Numbered from the stretch's first letter, positions 1 through 9,039 are shown. The stretch is DNA of 64,000 bases from Candidatus Gastranaerophilales bacterium (GCA_947631645.1 CANRMD010000002.1:1-64000), one strand, 5' to 3'. Notes: generated by a model not told the origin, from the sequence alone. Translations and numbers: made by a program.

Positions 1-10
1 CTCCTTTTAT
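1..10 (-). promoter_or_regulatory. Shine-Dalgarno site of a gene starting left of the window
   Basis: Read on the minus strand, the first bases give ATAAAAGGAG, a strong ribosome binding site pointing out of the window. A minus-strand gene therefore probably starts just beyond the left edge, downstream of the AbrB-like gene at 136-303. Confidence 0.4.
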
Positions 11-135
11 ACCTACCATGATTTATTGTTCATGTGTATTTATAAATTAAACATAAAGTTTAATCAAGTAAATTATTAAAAAAGAGAACAGGAGAATTTA
101 CAAGTGAAAAAATGTAAAAAATAATAAATAAAATT

Positions 136-303
136 TTATTTTTGAATTTTTTTATCACTTTTAGTAATAATCAGTTTATCATTTTCCATAGTATACCTGA
201 CCATATCAGTCTCGGGGTTAACATCCAAAAAACCGAGTATTACCGAATTTATACTTAATGCCCATCCGTTGCCATTTCGCATTAATTTTCTGTCTACAGT
301 CAT
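136..303 (-). CDS. Small AbrB/SpoVT-like DNA-binding protein (55 aa)
   Basis: This 55-residue protein starts MTVDRKLMRNGNGWALSI and continues with a VNPETDMVRYTMENDKLII stretch. That is the pattern of the swapped-hairpin AbrB/MazE fold: a basic strand, a GNG turn, a hydrophobic strand, a conserved Pro/Asp turn and a final LII strand. The ATG is preceded at seven bases by AAGGA. Known relatives are either transition-state regulators or antitoxins of type II modules. No toxin follows inside the window, but a minus-strand gene appears to start just beyond the left edge and could be its partner. The fold is assigned from pattern only. A free-standing regulator is equally possible. Confidence 0.6.
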   Translation of the reverse strand: MTVDRKLMRNGNGWALSINSVILGFLDVNPETDMVRYTMENDKLIITKSDKKIQK

Positions 304-470
304 TGATTTTCCTTACATTGTACTTGACAATATAATATATTTTGTAATAATTTATTTCTAATCTGACTTAATATGGTTATATGTAAGTTTTTAAATTTGC
401 AATATACAAAAATTTGACCTTTTAGTATACTAATAATATGTAGTTTAAAAGTACATAACGGAGTGAGTAT

Positions 471-920
471 TTGAAAAACGCAAGAAATATATTAATAACT
501 TTATTAGCCCTATACAGCACTTTCTTTTGGCTTAGTGCGATAGCGGTTCCTTTTCTTTCTCATTTCGGCAGCTATGATTTAAGTGCAAAGTTAAGTTATA
601 CTCTTTCAAACGCATGCCACCAAAACCCAACACGCTCTTTTTGGCTATTGGGCTATCCCGTTTCACTTTGTGCAAGGTGTCTTGGGGTTTATATAGGGAC
701 AACCGTTTCTTGCCTGATTGCACTTTTTAATAAACTAAATATCAGTTTAAAAGCATTTATAATAATAGTCTTTATATGTTCAGCAGATATAATACTCAAC
801 CTGTTTAAAATAAATACGGGAAATATAATTAGATTTTGCACAGGACTCATTATGGGGATGTTAATTACATTTACGATTAATTTTATTTTAAAGAAATTGG
901 AGAAAAAATATGAAAATTAG
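471..920 (+). CDS. DUF2085 family integral membrane protein
   Basis: The protein has 149 residues and about four hydrophobic segments (roughly residues 8-30, 62-85, 94-112 and 122-142). It carries the family signature CHQNPTRSF (49-57) followed by CARCLGVYIG (67-76). The conserved Cys/His residues suggest a metal- or redox-related site, but the family has no established function. The start is TTG, supported by GGAGTGAG a few bases upstream. It overlaps the next gene by 11 bases, so the two are probably co-transcribed and translationally coupled. I am confident of the family and have no claim about its role. Confidence 0.75.
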   Translation: MKNARNILITLLALYSTFFWLSAIAVPFLSHFGSYDLSAKLSYTLSNACHQNPTRSFWLLGYPVSLCARCLGVYIGTTVSCLIALFNKLNISLKAFIIIVFICSADIILNLFKINTGNIIRFCTGLIMGMLITFTINFILKKLEKKYEN

Positions 921-1524
921 AAAACTAATTGCACTTACACTTATTATGGCGTTTGCAGGATTATTCCCCGCTCAAATAACATCAGCTGTTGAAGAAGAAC
1001 AAACTTTATATGAATTTATAACAAATAACAAAGAATTTACCGCAACATTTGAATACCCGTCATTTATTGCATCGACAAATGCGACAGGGAAAAAACTTTT
1101 ACCGGCACATACTCCGATTATGATTAAAAATTTAAGTGAAATTAATACAAAAAATATTAAAACGGGAGATGAGGTTTCATTTGTTGTTGTAGAAGATGTT
1201 ACTGATAGTAACGGTACTGTTTTAATTAAAGCCGGTACTTCCGTCAATGCAAATATAGAGTTCCAAAAACGTGAAATGATTGGAAGATCGGCTAAAATTA
1301 TAATAAATGATTTTCATACAAAAGGCGTTGATAATTCTTACGTACCGCTATCAACTGTTATTACCGAAGCACCGGATGATAAAATGGTTTTATCTATTGT
1401 TTTAAGCGTACTATTATGTCCGTTATTTTTGCTTATGAAAGGGAAAGAAGCAAAAATTCCGTCAGGAAGTCTTAAAACTGTTTATACAATTACTGATATT
1501 TATATTAAACCTAAAGTTATATAA
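910..1524 (+). CDS. Secreted or membrane-anchored protein of unknown function
   Basis: A Sec signal peptide is visible at residues 1-26 (basic start, hydrophobic core, ITSA before VEEE). The mature part has a GDEV motif at 87-90, GTSV at 110-113 and GRSAKI at 126-131. A hydrophobic segment follows at about 160-177, then a short Lys-containing tail. The order of GDE, GT-V, GR and a late hydrophobic segment matches the protein at 28123-29250, so the two look like diverged members of one family. The start lies inside the end of the DUF2085 gene. I do not recognise a named domain, and the role in the envelope is unknown. Confidence 0.6.
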   Translation: MKIRKLIALTLIMAFAGLFPAQITSAVEEEQTLYEFITNNKEFTATFEYPSFIASTNATGKKLLPAHTPIMIKNLSEINTKNIKTGDEVSFVVVEDVTDSNGTVLIKAGTSVNANIEFQKREMIGRSAKIIINDFHTKGVDNSYVPLSTVITEAPDDKMVLSIVLSVLLCPLFLLMKGKEAKIPSGSLKTVYTITDIYIKPKVI

Positions 1525-1579
1525 TACCAAGAAATTTGTTAAACCAATTACTTGTTTGATGATTTAAGGTTTTGCAATC

Positions 1580-1606
1580 TTGACAATTAGATAAAAATAA
1601 TATACT
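1580..1606 (+). promoter_or_regulatory. Candidate sigma70 promoter of the Fic gene
   Basis: TTGACA at 1580-1585 is a perfect -35. TATACT at 1601-1606 fits -10 in five of six positions but with a short 15-bp spacer. TACTAT at 1603-1608 gives 17 bp with a weaker match. The tandem TTAGGT repeats begin directly after it. Confidence 0.5.
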
Positions 1607-1607
1607 A

Positions 1608-1633
1608 TTAGGTCGTATTAGGTCTAATTAGGT
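1608..1633 (+). repeat. Three TTAGGT direct repeats with a 10-bp period before the Fic start
   Basis: TTAGGT occurs at 1608-1613, 1618-1623 and 1628-1633, exactly one helical turn apart. The last copy ends five bases before the ATG at 1639. The array covers the expected transcription start and the place where a ribosome binding site would be, and no Shine-Dalgarno is visible. It looks like an operator read by a protein bound on one face of the helix. Identity of the binder is inference. Confidence 0.7.
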
Positions 1634-1638
1634 ACGGC

Positions 1639-2694
1639 ATGTTAGAAAATATCAATATAAAAATCAATAATCAAATGCTTACTATAATTTCCGAAATAGA
1701 TGAATTTAAGGGTTCCTGGAAGTTATTAGGCAAAATGGCTACTGAAAAATTAAGAGCTTTAAAAAAGGTTGCAACGATTGAAAGTGTAGGGTCTTCAAAC
1801 CGTATTGAAGGAAATAAACTTTCAGATAAACAGGTTGAAGAATTATTATCCCGAATAAAAAAGCAATCCTTCGCAAATCGTGATGAGGAGGAAGTCGCAG
1901 GATACGCAAAACTTGCCGATACGATTTTTGAGGATTGGGAAGTTATTCCGCTATCAGAAAATTATATAAAACAGTTACACAAAATCCTGCTTGAATATTC
2001 TTCAAAGGATGAAAAACACAAAGGAGAATACAAAAAAGTTTCTAATGCAGTCGCCGCTTATGATAGTGAAGGCAGGGAAATTGGTGTTGTTTTTGAAACC
2101 GCAACTCCATTTGAAACTCCATTAAAAATGCAGAAGCTTGTTGAATGGACCAACAAGAATTTGTCGGATAGATTTTATCATCCGCTGATTGTTATCGGAA
2201 TTTTTGTTGTTAATTTTCTTGCAATCCACCCCTTTCAAGATGGAAATGGCAGATTATCCAGAGCATTAACTAATCTTTTATTGCTAAAATCAGGTTATGT
2301 TTATGTTCCATACAGTTCAACGGAATCAATAATTGAGGATAATAAAGAGGGATATTACAGAGCATTAAGACAAACTCAAATGACATTGAATAAAGAGCCT
2401 GATTATGAACCTTGGCTTATGTTTTTCCTGAAGACATTACAAAAGCAAAAAATTAGACTTGAGTATAAAATTGAACACGTAAACACTTATGCTCAGACAA
2501 ATTTGGATTTGCCGGAGATTTCGGCAAAAATTATGGAAGTTTTTGAAACAAAAGATAGAGCAACAATTTCTGAATTATCTGAATTAACGGGCACTAATAT
2601 AAATACTATAAAGAAGCATTTATCGAGTTTAGTTGAAAATAATTACCTGATAAAACACGGCAAAACCCGCGGTGCTTGGTATACGAAAAGTTAA
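1639..2694 (+). CDS. Fic domain protein with C-terminal winged-helix domain
   Basis: Fic enzymes usually transfer AMP (or another nucleotide or phosphate group) from a nucleotide to a hydroxyl on a target protein. The catalytic motif HPFQDGNGRLSR is complete at residues 197-208. An N-terminal SSNRIEGN stretch (52-59) matches the (S/T)xxxE(G/N) inhibitory helix, which makes this a class II, self-inhibited Fic. The last 60 or so residues look like a winged helix-turn-helix (SELTGTNINTIKKHLSSL), so the protein may also bind DNA. The 351-residue length is normal for this architecture. The gene stands alone between a secreted protein and lipid acyltransferases. Its promoter region carries three TTAGGT repeats, which the C-terminal domain could recognise. 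The target is unknown. Confidence 0.88.
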   Translation: MLENINIKINNQMLTIISEIDEFKGSWKLLGKMATEKLRALKKVATIESVGSSNRIEGNKLSDKQVEELLSRIKKQSFANRDEEEVAGYAKLADTIFEDWEVIPLSENYIKQLHKILLEYSSKDEKHKGEYKKVSNAVAAYDSEGREIGVVFETATPFETPLKMQKLVEWTNKNLSDRFYHPLIVIGIFVVNFLAIHPFQDGNGRLSRALTNLLLLKSGYVYVPYSSTESIIEDNKEGYYRALRQTQMTLNKEPDYEPWLMFFLKTLQKQKIRLEYKIEHVNTYAQTNLDLPEISAKIMEVFETKDRATISELSELTGTNINTIKKHLSSLVENNYLIKHGKTRGAWYTKS

Positions 2695-2711
2695 AATAGG
2701 GCAGTAAATAA

Positions 2712-2733
2712 TAAAGCTGGCAAATTGGCTTTA
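2712..2733 (+). terminator. Weak hairpin after the Fic gene
   Basis: TAAAGC at 2712-2717 pairs with GCTTTA at 2728-2733 and is followed by CTTTCTT. The six-pair stem and broken T run make this a weak terminator candidate. Confidence 0.3.
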
Positions 2734-2859
2734 CTTTCTTGAAACAGAAAAAAATAAATATGAATATTTTATTTATGGTATATCGTTGCCTGTATCAAAT
2801 AAAAATCGATATTTACAATTATGTCCGAATAAAATATTATATTTAATATTCCATGTTTT

Positions 2860-2868
2860 TGTTATAAT
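2860..2868 (+). promoter_or_regulatory. Extended -10 promoter for the acyltransferase pair
   Basis: TATAAT at 2863-2868 is a perfect -10 preceded by TGT, which makes an extended -10. It lies 30 bases before the start at 2899. No good -35 is visible, as is usual with extended -10 promoters. Confidence 0.5.
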
Positions 2869-2898
2869 TCATAATAAAAAAGACAAAAACAGGTTATC

Positions 2899-3534
2899 AT
2901 GACAACAAAATTTTCAACAAAAACACCTAAAAGCTTTAACATTTGGCGAAGAACCTTTCAATATATTGCTTGCAATACAGTTATTATTAATATGATTAGG
3001 TCAAAATATAAGATATTAAAAGCAGAAGGTATTGAAAATATTGACAAATCAAAAAAATATATTATCGCAAGCAACCATGTAACAGGCTTTGACCCGTTTT
3101 TTATAGCAAATCAATATAAACTTACAATAGCATATATGGCTAAAAAGCAATTATTTGAAACATTTTGGTCAATGATTTTAATGGATTGGTGCGGTGCTTT
3201 TGCTGTTGACAGAGATAAAGTCGACGTATCCACAATAAAAACAGCTTTATCAATAAAAAAAACAGATTGGCATTTAGGTTTATTCCCTCAAGGTACAAGA
3301 AGTAATACGGGAAAACTTGAAAACATAACTAAAGGTTTTGCTTCTATCGCAAAAAAAATGGACATTGATATTCTGCCGATAGCAATTATAGTTAAGAATA
3401 CCGAAGACGGTAAACCAACAATGCAGTTAAAAGCGGGTAAACCTATATCTTGCAAAAAAAGTGTTGAAGAAATAGTTGACGAATGGGCAAATTCAGTATG
3501 TATACTGGGCAGTTTTGAATATATCCCATCTTAA
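2899..3534 (+). CDS. PlsC-type acyltransferase
   Basis: Enzymes of this family transfer a fatty acyl group to lysophosphatidic acid or a related lysolipid at the inner face of the membrane. The HX4D catalytic motif is H60/D65 in NHVTGFD, and the acceptor-phosphate motif is FPQGTRS at 129-135. Length (211 aa) fits the short PlsC group. It is followed after 11 bases by a second acyltransferase, so both are likely expressed from the extended -10 promoter at 2860-2868. The two differ enough that they may use different substrates. Exact acceptor and chain preference cannot be read from the sequence. Confidence 0.85.
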   Translation: MTTKFSTKTPKSFNIWRRTFQYIACNTVIINMIRSKYKILKAEGIENIDKSKKYIIASNHVTGFDPFFIANQYKLTIAYMAKKQLFETFWSMILMDWCGAFAVDRDKVDVSTIKTALSIKKTDWHLGLFPQGTRSNTGKLENITKGFASIAKKMDIDILPIAIIVKNTEDGKPTMQLKAGKPISCKKSVEEIVDEWANSVCILGSFEYIPS

Positions 3535-3545
3535 CCATAGAAAGA

Positions 3546-4250
3546 ATGAGAATGGAAGAAAAAAAGAAAAATTATACCAAAAGAGATGTTTCTGATTTTA
3601 CCGAGGGTAAATATAAATTTCAACTGTTCGGGAGATGGCTTGTGCCAAGAACTCTATTACCTTTATTTTATAAAATAAAATATATAGGGTGTGAAAATAT
3701 TCCATATGACAGAAATTTCATTATTGCTCCCAATCATATTTCTTATCTTGACCCGTTTGTGGTAGGTGAAGCAATAAAAAAACCCATTGCTTTTATGGGG
3801 AAAAAAGAGCTTTTTGAAAATAAAACCCTTGCTTTTCTGCTTGACAGTTTGGCTTGTTTTGCGGTTAACCGAGAAAAACTCGAAGTTTCTACAATCAAAA
3901 CGGCTATTAATGTTTTTAAAACAAATCGCTGGATGCTCGGTATTTTTCCGCAGGGCGGTATAAGACGCAACAGAAAAATTGAAAAAATAAATAAAGGTTT
4001 TGCCGTCATTGCAAAACAAATGAAAACAGACATTCTGCCTATAGGCATTACAGGCTGCGAAGAATACAATTGGGTGCCTTTTAAAGGTAATATTTCGGTT
4101 ATAATAGGCGAACCCATTTCATATAATCAAGATGCCGATGCAATTATTGATGAATGGGGTCAAAAAGTCGCAAAAATGATTGATTATACTTATGTTAAAG
4201 ATATTGAAACAGAGCAAAATCAACAAATAAAAACTGAAATGAATTCTTAA
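3546..4250 (+). CDS. Second PlsC-type acyltransferase
   Basis: This is a paralogue of the preceding gene, with H64/D69 in NHISYLD and a modified substrate motif FPQGGIR (134-140), where the usual Glu/Gln-Gly-Thr-Arg has lost its Thr. That change may alter acceptor binding but leaves the catalytic dyad intact. ATG codons at 3546 and 3552 are both possible. The second has better spacing from the weak AAAGA and would shorten the protein by two residues. The stop codon overlaps the convergent cheA stop in a TTAA (4247-4250), leaving no room for a terminator between them. Confidence 0.83.
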   Translation: MRMEEKKKNYTKRDVSDFTEGKYKFQLFGRWLVPRTLLPLFYKIKYIGCENIPYDRNFIIAPNHISYLDPFVVGEAIKKPIAFMGKKELFENKTLAFLLDSLACFAVNREKLEVSTIKTAINVFKTNRWMLGIFPQGGIRRNRKIEKINKGFAVIAKQMKTDILPIGITGCEEYNWVPFKGNISVIIGEPISYNQDADAIIDEWGQKVAKMIDYTYVKDIETEQNQQIKTEMNS

Positions 4251-6862
4251 TTATTATTTAAAACAGTATTCTGCATTAATTCATAAGGATTAATTATAAG
4301 GCATATTTCACCTGTAGATAGAGTGGTAAAACCGTTTATATTCTTGATTTTTAAAATCGGAGGCACTAATTTTTTCTGAAATACTTCCTGATCGCCTAAA
4401 AGCTTTTCTACAAGAAATGCCCCTTGCCTATTTTGGCTTTCCAATATAATTACAGTTAAATGTGAATTATTATTATTTAATTTTTCGCCGAATATTTCTG
4501 CAATACTGTATACGGGGATTGTATGTCCGTCAAACAGTATACAATTTATTGAATCTTTTTTGAAAATTTCTTCTTTTGTTATTTGCTTTACATATTTTAT
4601 TGCACTTACGGGAATTGCGTATTTCTGATTATTTATATTAATAATAAATGTTTTTATTGTAGAAATAGACAGAGGAAGTTTTATCGTAACTCTGCAGCCT
4701 TTATTCAATACAGACTCAATTGATATATCACCGTTTAAGTTTGTAATTTTAGTTTTAACAACATCAAGCCCTATGCCTCTGCCTGATATTTCGTTTATTG
4801 TTTCCGCCGTTGAAAACCCGGGAAGAAATAATAATTTCATTATTTGTTCATTGCTCATATTATTCATTTCTTCTTCGGTCAATAAACCTTTTATTCTTGC
4901 CGTATCTTTAACTTTTGCAAAATTTATTCCGTAACCGTCATCATCTATCGTTATTACTATGTTATTTTCTACTTGTTTTGAAGTTAATTTGATAGTACCT
5001 GTTTCATCTTTATTGTTTTTTATTCTTTCTTCGGGAGTTTCTATCCCATGGTATATTGAATTTCTCAATATATGAATTAAAGGCATTTTGATTTCTTCAA
5101 TAATTTTTTTATCAACAATCGTATCACTGCCTGATATTATAAAATTTATTTTCTTATTATTTTCTTTTGCAATATCTCTTATCATTCTTGGGAAAGTATG
5201 AAATATTGTAGCTAACGGTAAAACCCTGATACCCTTTGCTATGGTTTCTATTTCAAGTGCCGATTGATGAAGTTTATTGTTATCTTCGGATATCATATTG
5301 TATAGATTACTGAAATCATTATTTATCTCACTAATCATATCCGCATTGGAATTAAAAAATTCTTGTGCCCGCTTGTAAAAATTAGCAGAAACTTCATCAA
5401 CTTCTATATTAAATATTCCTTTCTTTTCCATATATTTCAGATAATTCATTATTTTTCGGCTAATACTGTGCCATTTTATTATTTTTGCATTAACCTTCGA
5501 TAATTCCGTTATATGTTCTCGTGTTTTTATTCCGTTTACAAGCAATTCTCCGGTTTGCGATATCAAATTATCCAATTTGGAACTGTCTATTCTTAATGTT
5601 TTAATTTCCTGTAAATCTATATCACTTAAATTTTTCTTTAAATTTAAAAATTCCTGAGGGTTTAATATATTGTTTGAATTTTGAGGTATTAATTCATTCT
5701 TGGAAGATACATTTATAATATTAAACATATCTTCTATTACATTTAGTCTTTGGAATAAAAATGTTAAATTAGCATTATTAGTAATTTTTTCGTTTAATAA
5801 AATTCTCTTTGACAAATATATACAGTGAATTATTACCATATAACTGTCATTATCAATAATTACATCTTTTTTTATAAATAAATCCAGTAAATTAACTGTT
5901 TTATTTAATATTTTTATGACATCATCATTTTCAGTCTTATTTGAAGCCTTTTTTAATAACTCTGAAACTCTTATAAGAAAATCTTTTTCGTATTTAATTT
6001 TTTGCAGATTGTGCAGTATATAATCGCACTCTTGTATATTTTCGTTTTTATTTGTTTCCTGTATTTGTTCGGTTATTTCTTCAGGTTTATTTGTATGAAT
6101 TTGTTTATTGATATTTGAATTAATATTTAATTCTTTATAAAGATTATAAATATCTTTACGGAGCTCGGGTATTTTTTGTTTAAAGAAATTTATATCAAAT
6201 TCCGAGGTTTCAATATTATTAATTTTTAAGTACAATTCACTTAAATCTTGTTTAATAATTTTATAATCGGTTTTAAAAAATATATCGGAAAGTTCTTTTA
6301 AATTTTGTTCTAGTACTTGAGTTATTTCTTCATAATCTAAATCATTATTATCTTTTTCAATAATAAACATTAACTCTAAAACAATAGCATTTATATCAAT
6401 ACTTTTTTTATGAATATAATCATCAGAAAGTTTAATCGAGGGCTGAATAATTTTATTCGGATTAGAATAAATAAGCTTTTCCAGTTTATTTAAACAGTCA
6501 AAAACTTTAGGTTCAGAGCAGTCAGATTTTAAATCAGTACATTTAATAATTAATTCACCGAGGAAATCACAAATTTCATAAATAACTTGAAAAGCATCGG
6601 TATCAATATTACTGGTATCATTTTTCCAAAAGGAAAGAACATCTTCAAGTTTATGAGAAATATCCTGAATACTGTTAAAACCAAGCATTCTTGATGCACC
6701 TTTTAAAGAATGCACCAATTGAAGTAATTTTTTCAAAGGTGTTTTATCTGAAGGCGATTTTTCAAGTTCTACAAAATTATTATTAAGTTCCTGAATTATT
6801 TCTTCGCTTTCACCTTTAAATATATTTAATATTTCATTTAACTCTTCAGGATTGTATTGCAT
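4247..6862 (-). CDS. cheA: Chemotaxis histidine kinase CheA
   Basis: CheA phosphorylates itself on an HPt histidine and passes the phosphate to response regulators. The HPt domain contains LVHSLKGASRML with His51. A P3 dimerisation segment starts near residue 425 (LRIDSSKLDNLISQTGELL). The ATPase domain has the N box with N601/H605, DDGYG (641-645) and GRGIGLD (694-700). A CheW-like domain fills about residues 735-870. The stretch from about 140 to 410 is Asn/Lys/Glu-rich with helical repeats and shows no clear P2 or receiver domain, so the protein is longer than a typical CheA for a non-obvious reason. It lies 11 bases behind the MCP gene, and the two form an operon. No CheY, CheR or CheB is in the window. 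Confidence 0.93.
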   Translation of the reverse strand: MQYNPEELNEILNIFKGESEEIIQELNNNFVELEKSPSDKTPLKKLLQLVHSLKGASRMLGFNSIQDISHKLEDVLSFWKNDTSNIDTDAFQVIYEICDFLGELIIKCTDLKSDCSEPKVFDCLNKLEKLIYSNPNKIIQPSIKLSDDYIHKKSIDINAIVLELMFIIEKDNNDLDYEEITQVLEQNLKELSDIFFKTDYKIIKQDLSELYLKINNIETSEFDINFFKQKIPELRKDIYNLYKELNINSNINKQIHTNKPEEITEQIQETNKNENIQECDYILHNLQKIKYEKDFLIRVSELLKKASNKTENDDVIKILNKTVNLLDLFIKKDVIIDNDSYMVIIHCIYLSKRILLNEKITNNANLTFLFQRLNVIEDMFNIINVSSKNELIPQNSNNILNPQEFLNLKKNLSDIDLQEIKTLRIDSSKLDNLISQTGELLVNGIKTREHITELSKVNAKIIKWHSISRKIMNYLKYMEKKGIFNIEVDEVSANFYKRAQEFFNSNADMISEINNDFSNLYNMISEDNNKLHQSALEIETIAKGIRVLPLATIFHTFPRMIRDIAKENNKKINFIISGSDTIVDKKIIEEIKMPLIHILRNSIYHGIETPEERIKNNKDETGTIKLTSKQVENNIVITIDDDGYGINFAKVKDTARIKGLLTEEEMNNMSNEQIMKLLFLPGFSTAETINEISGRGIGLDVVKTKITNLNGDISIESVLNKGCRVTIKLPLSISTIKTFIININNQKYAIPVSAIKYVKQITKEEIFKKDSINCILFDGHTIPVYSIAEIFGEKLNNNNSHLTVIILESQNRQGAFLVEKLLGDQEVFQKKLVPPILKIKNINGFTTLSTGEICLIINPYELMQNTVLNNN

Positions 6863-6873
6863 ATAAAGCCTTA

Positions 6874-7911
6874 TTAATTAGCAATATTATCTTTAATATT
6901 TGTTGAAATTTCAGAAAATGCTTTAATGTTTTCAATATTTTCTTCAAGGATGTGAACTGTTTCGGAAGTACTTTTTTGAATATCTTCGATTTTTTCAAGA
7001 ACATCATTAGCGACAGCACTCTGTTGAGAAGAAGATACAAGCATATCAGAAATATCAGAATTAAATATTTTAATTTGATTAACTACATTAGAAATATTAT
7101 CATTGACAATGGCAGCATTTTTATAACCCATTTCAATATCCTTAGCACTATCTTCCGTTGCAACAATTGTAGAAGAAGTAGTACGTTCAATTTCACCAAC
7201 TAAGAATGTAATTTTGTTAGTAGCTTGTTTAGATTCATCAGCAAGTTTTCTTATTTCCCCTGCTACAACAGCAAAGCCTTTGCCGTATTCTCCGGCTCTT
7301 GCGGCTTCTACAGCTGCATTTAAAGCAAGCATATTTGTCTGTTCGGATATATTTTCTACTATGCTTACCGTTGAACCTACCTGTTTTACATAATCCGTTA
7401 ATTCTATAATTAATTCTGCTATTACTTGTACTTTTTGTTTTAATTTCTGTATTAATAATATACTTTCATTCAATAATTTTGACTCTTTATTCGTAAATTC
7501 ATATGATTCTTGCATTTTTGATGACAAATTTTGTGTCTTTTCTTTTGAACTCGACATATTATTCTTAAACTGCCTTGTTATTTGCATTACATCATTTAAA
7601 GTTTGGATATATTTATCTGTTAACTGTTTTTGTTTTTCACTTAGTTGTAATATTCTTGCGGTAATTTTTTGGAAATCTTTCAATTCATTATCAATAAGTT
7701 TATCTATTGATTTCATTAACTCGCTTCTTGAATATTGATATTGAAGAAAATAAAACAGTAATATTGTTATTGCATAACTTATCATAACCGTTTTATTATC
7801 AACAAAAATCATAACCGCAACTATTGATATGGTTACAATTGAAAGTATTACCGTATCTTTTATATTCTTTTTTGACAATCTGTTAATAATACTTATATCT
7901 CTTTCAGACAT
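6874..7911 (-). CDS. Methyl-accepting chemotaxis-type protein without an external sensor domain
   Basis: The highly conserved signalling hairpin is at about residues 186-227 ([20 protein letters not shown], then [18 protein letters not shown]). Two membrane segments at about 21-37 and 42-58 are separated by only four residues, so there is no periplasmic ligand domain. Long coiled coils follow. Such receptors usually sense from the membrane or cytoplasm. The gene starts with ATG after AAGGAG and precedes cheA by 11 bases. It is divergent from the double-CheW gene. The three genes together probably form one signalling array. What it senses cannot be told. Confidence 0.9.
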   Translation of the reverse strand: MSERDISIINRLSKKNIKDTVILSIVTISIVAVMIFVDNKTVMISYAITILLFYFLQYQYSRSELMKSIDKLIDNELKDFQKITARILQLSEKQKQLTDKYIQTLNDVMQITRQFKNNMSSSKEKTQNLSSKMQESYEFTNKESKLLNESILLIQKLKQKVQVIAELIIELTDYVKQVGSTVSIVENISEQTNMLALNAAVEAARAGEYGKGFAVVAGEIRKLADESKQATNKITFLVGEIERTTSSTIVATEDSAKDIEMGYKNAAIVNDNISNVVNQIKIFNSDISDMLVSSSQQSAVANDVLEKIEDIQKSTSETVHILEENIENIKAFSEISTNIKDNIAN

Positions 7912-7934
7912 ATTACACTCCTTATAACAAGTTA

Positions 7935-7940
7935 ATTATA
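7935..7940 (-). promoter_or_regulatory. Candidate -10 for the mcp-cheA operon
   Basis: Minus-strand TATAAT lies 24 bases before the MCP start. A recognisable -35 is missing in this AT-rich stretch. Confidence 0.35.
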
Positions 7941-7976
7941 GTCTATTTTTTGGTTTTTTTAATCATTAATATATAG

Positions 7977-7982
7977 TATAAT
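7977..7982 (+). promoter_or_regulatory. Candidate -10 for the double-CheW gene
   Basis: TATAAT lies 22 bases before the start at 8005. No good -35 is visible upstream, only a T run. Confidence 0.35.
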
Positions 7983-8004
7983 TATTATATAGGTTTAATT
8001 AAAA

Positions 8005-9039
8005 ATGAACAATAATTCTTTAATAGCTATAAATTCAAATATACAAAACGAAACTGAACATTTAATTGTATTTAATATTGACTCCAATCAATATGCGGTA
8101 AATATAAAAAATGTCTTGGAAGTTATAAATATTCCCGAAATTGAAATTCCTTCCCAAACTCCAAAGGGAATAATAGGAATGTTTAATTATAATGAAGTCA
8201 TGACAAGTGTTATTGATATTTGTCCTTTTCTCGGTATTAAAACAAATAAATTTTCTTTAAACGATAAAATGATTATTGTTGTTTATAATGAAAATTGTTT
8301 TGCTTTAAGAACAGGAGAAAATATAAATATTATTTCAATTAATACGGAAAACATTCAATCTTTGCCTTATTCTAACGAAAAATCAATTCTTAAAGAAATA
8401 TACCGTTTAAATGAAAATACCGTAAATATTATTGATATTGATTCACTAAATAAATTAATTACCGAAGATAATAAAGAAGAAAATACCATAAATTATGCTT
8501 CTTTGTTCCCTAATGACGAAAAATCAAAAAATATCTTAAAGTTAAGAGCAATTTCTCGTATTAACCAAAAAGAAATTTTTTCTTTTCCCGTTAACATAAA
8601 TTTTGAAAATCAACATTTACTCTTTACTATAGACAAACACAATTATTACTTGGATTTAAAATATATAAAAGAATGTATATCAATAAAACGATTAAATATT
8701 ACTAAATTACCTTATACTCAAAATTATATAAAAGGAATTATAAATTCAAAAGGTGATTTCCTTGTTGTTATTGATTTAAAATGTTTTTTAAATAATGAAG
8801 AAAATAATTCAAACGAAAACAGTAAACTAATTATTACCGAAGGTAAAAATTTCAACATAGCTTTCCTTGTCGATGACATAAAATATATCAGAAACTTAAA
8901 AAATATCGGTAAAGATATAATGTATTCGGGCAACTGCAAATACATAAGTGCAGAATTTACGGAAGATAATGAACTTTACAGCATCTTAAACTACGAAAAA
9001 ATCATTAATGATGAAAGAATTTATATTGATATAAATTAA
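8005..9039 (+). CDS. Tandem CheW-domain scaffold protein
   Basis: CheW couples receptors to CheA. Here two CheW-like domains are fused. The first runs over about residues 17-155 (EHLIVFNIDSNQYAVNI, PKGIIGMFNYNE). The second runs over about 205-340 (QHLLFTIDKHNYYLDL, YIKGIINSKGDFLVVIDL). Both keep the pattern of a strand pair, a GIIN-type turn and a DL element. At 344 residues the protein is about twice a normal CheW. It is transcribed divergently from the mcp-cheA operon and is presumably its adaptor. The first domain has FNY where INLRG is usual, so the two halves may have different partners. A CheV-like receiver is absent. Confidence 0.8.
   Translation: MNNNSLIAINSNIQNETEHLIVFNIDSNQYAVNIKNVLEVINIPEIEIPSQTPKGIIGMFNYNEVMTSVIDICPFLGIKTNKFSLNDKMIIVVYNENCFALRTGENINIISINTENIQSLPYSNEKSILKEIYRLNENTVNIIDIDSLNKLITEDNKEENTINYASLFPNDEKSKNILKLRAISRINQKEIFSFPVNINFENQHLLFTIDKHNYYLDLKYIKECISIKRLNITKLPYTQNYIKGIINSKGDFLVVIDLKCFLNNEENNSNENSKLIITEGKNFNIAFLVDDIKYIRNLKNIGKDIMYSGNCKYISAEFTEDNELYSILNYEKIINDERIYIDIN

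Noticed and set aside
324-340. TTGACA followed by TATAAT-like sequence on the plus strand
   Set aside because: TTGACA (324-329) and TATAAT (331-336) nearly touch, so they cannot form a promoter. The run is typical AT-rich spacer.
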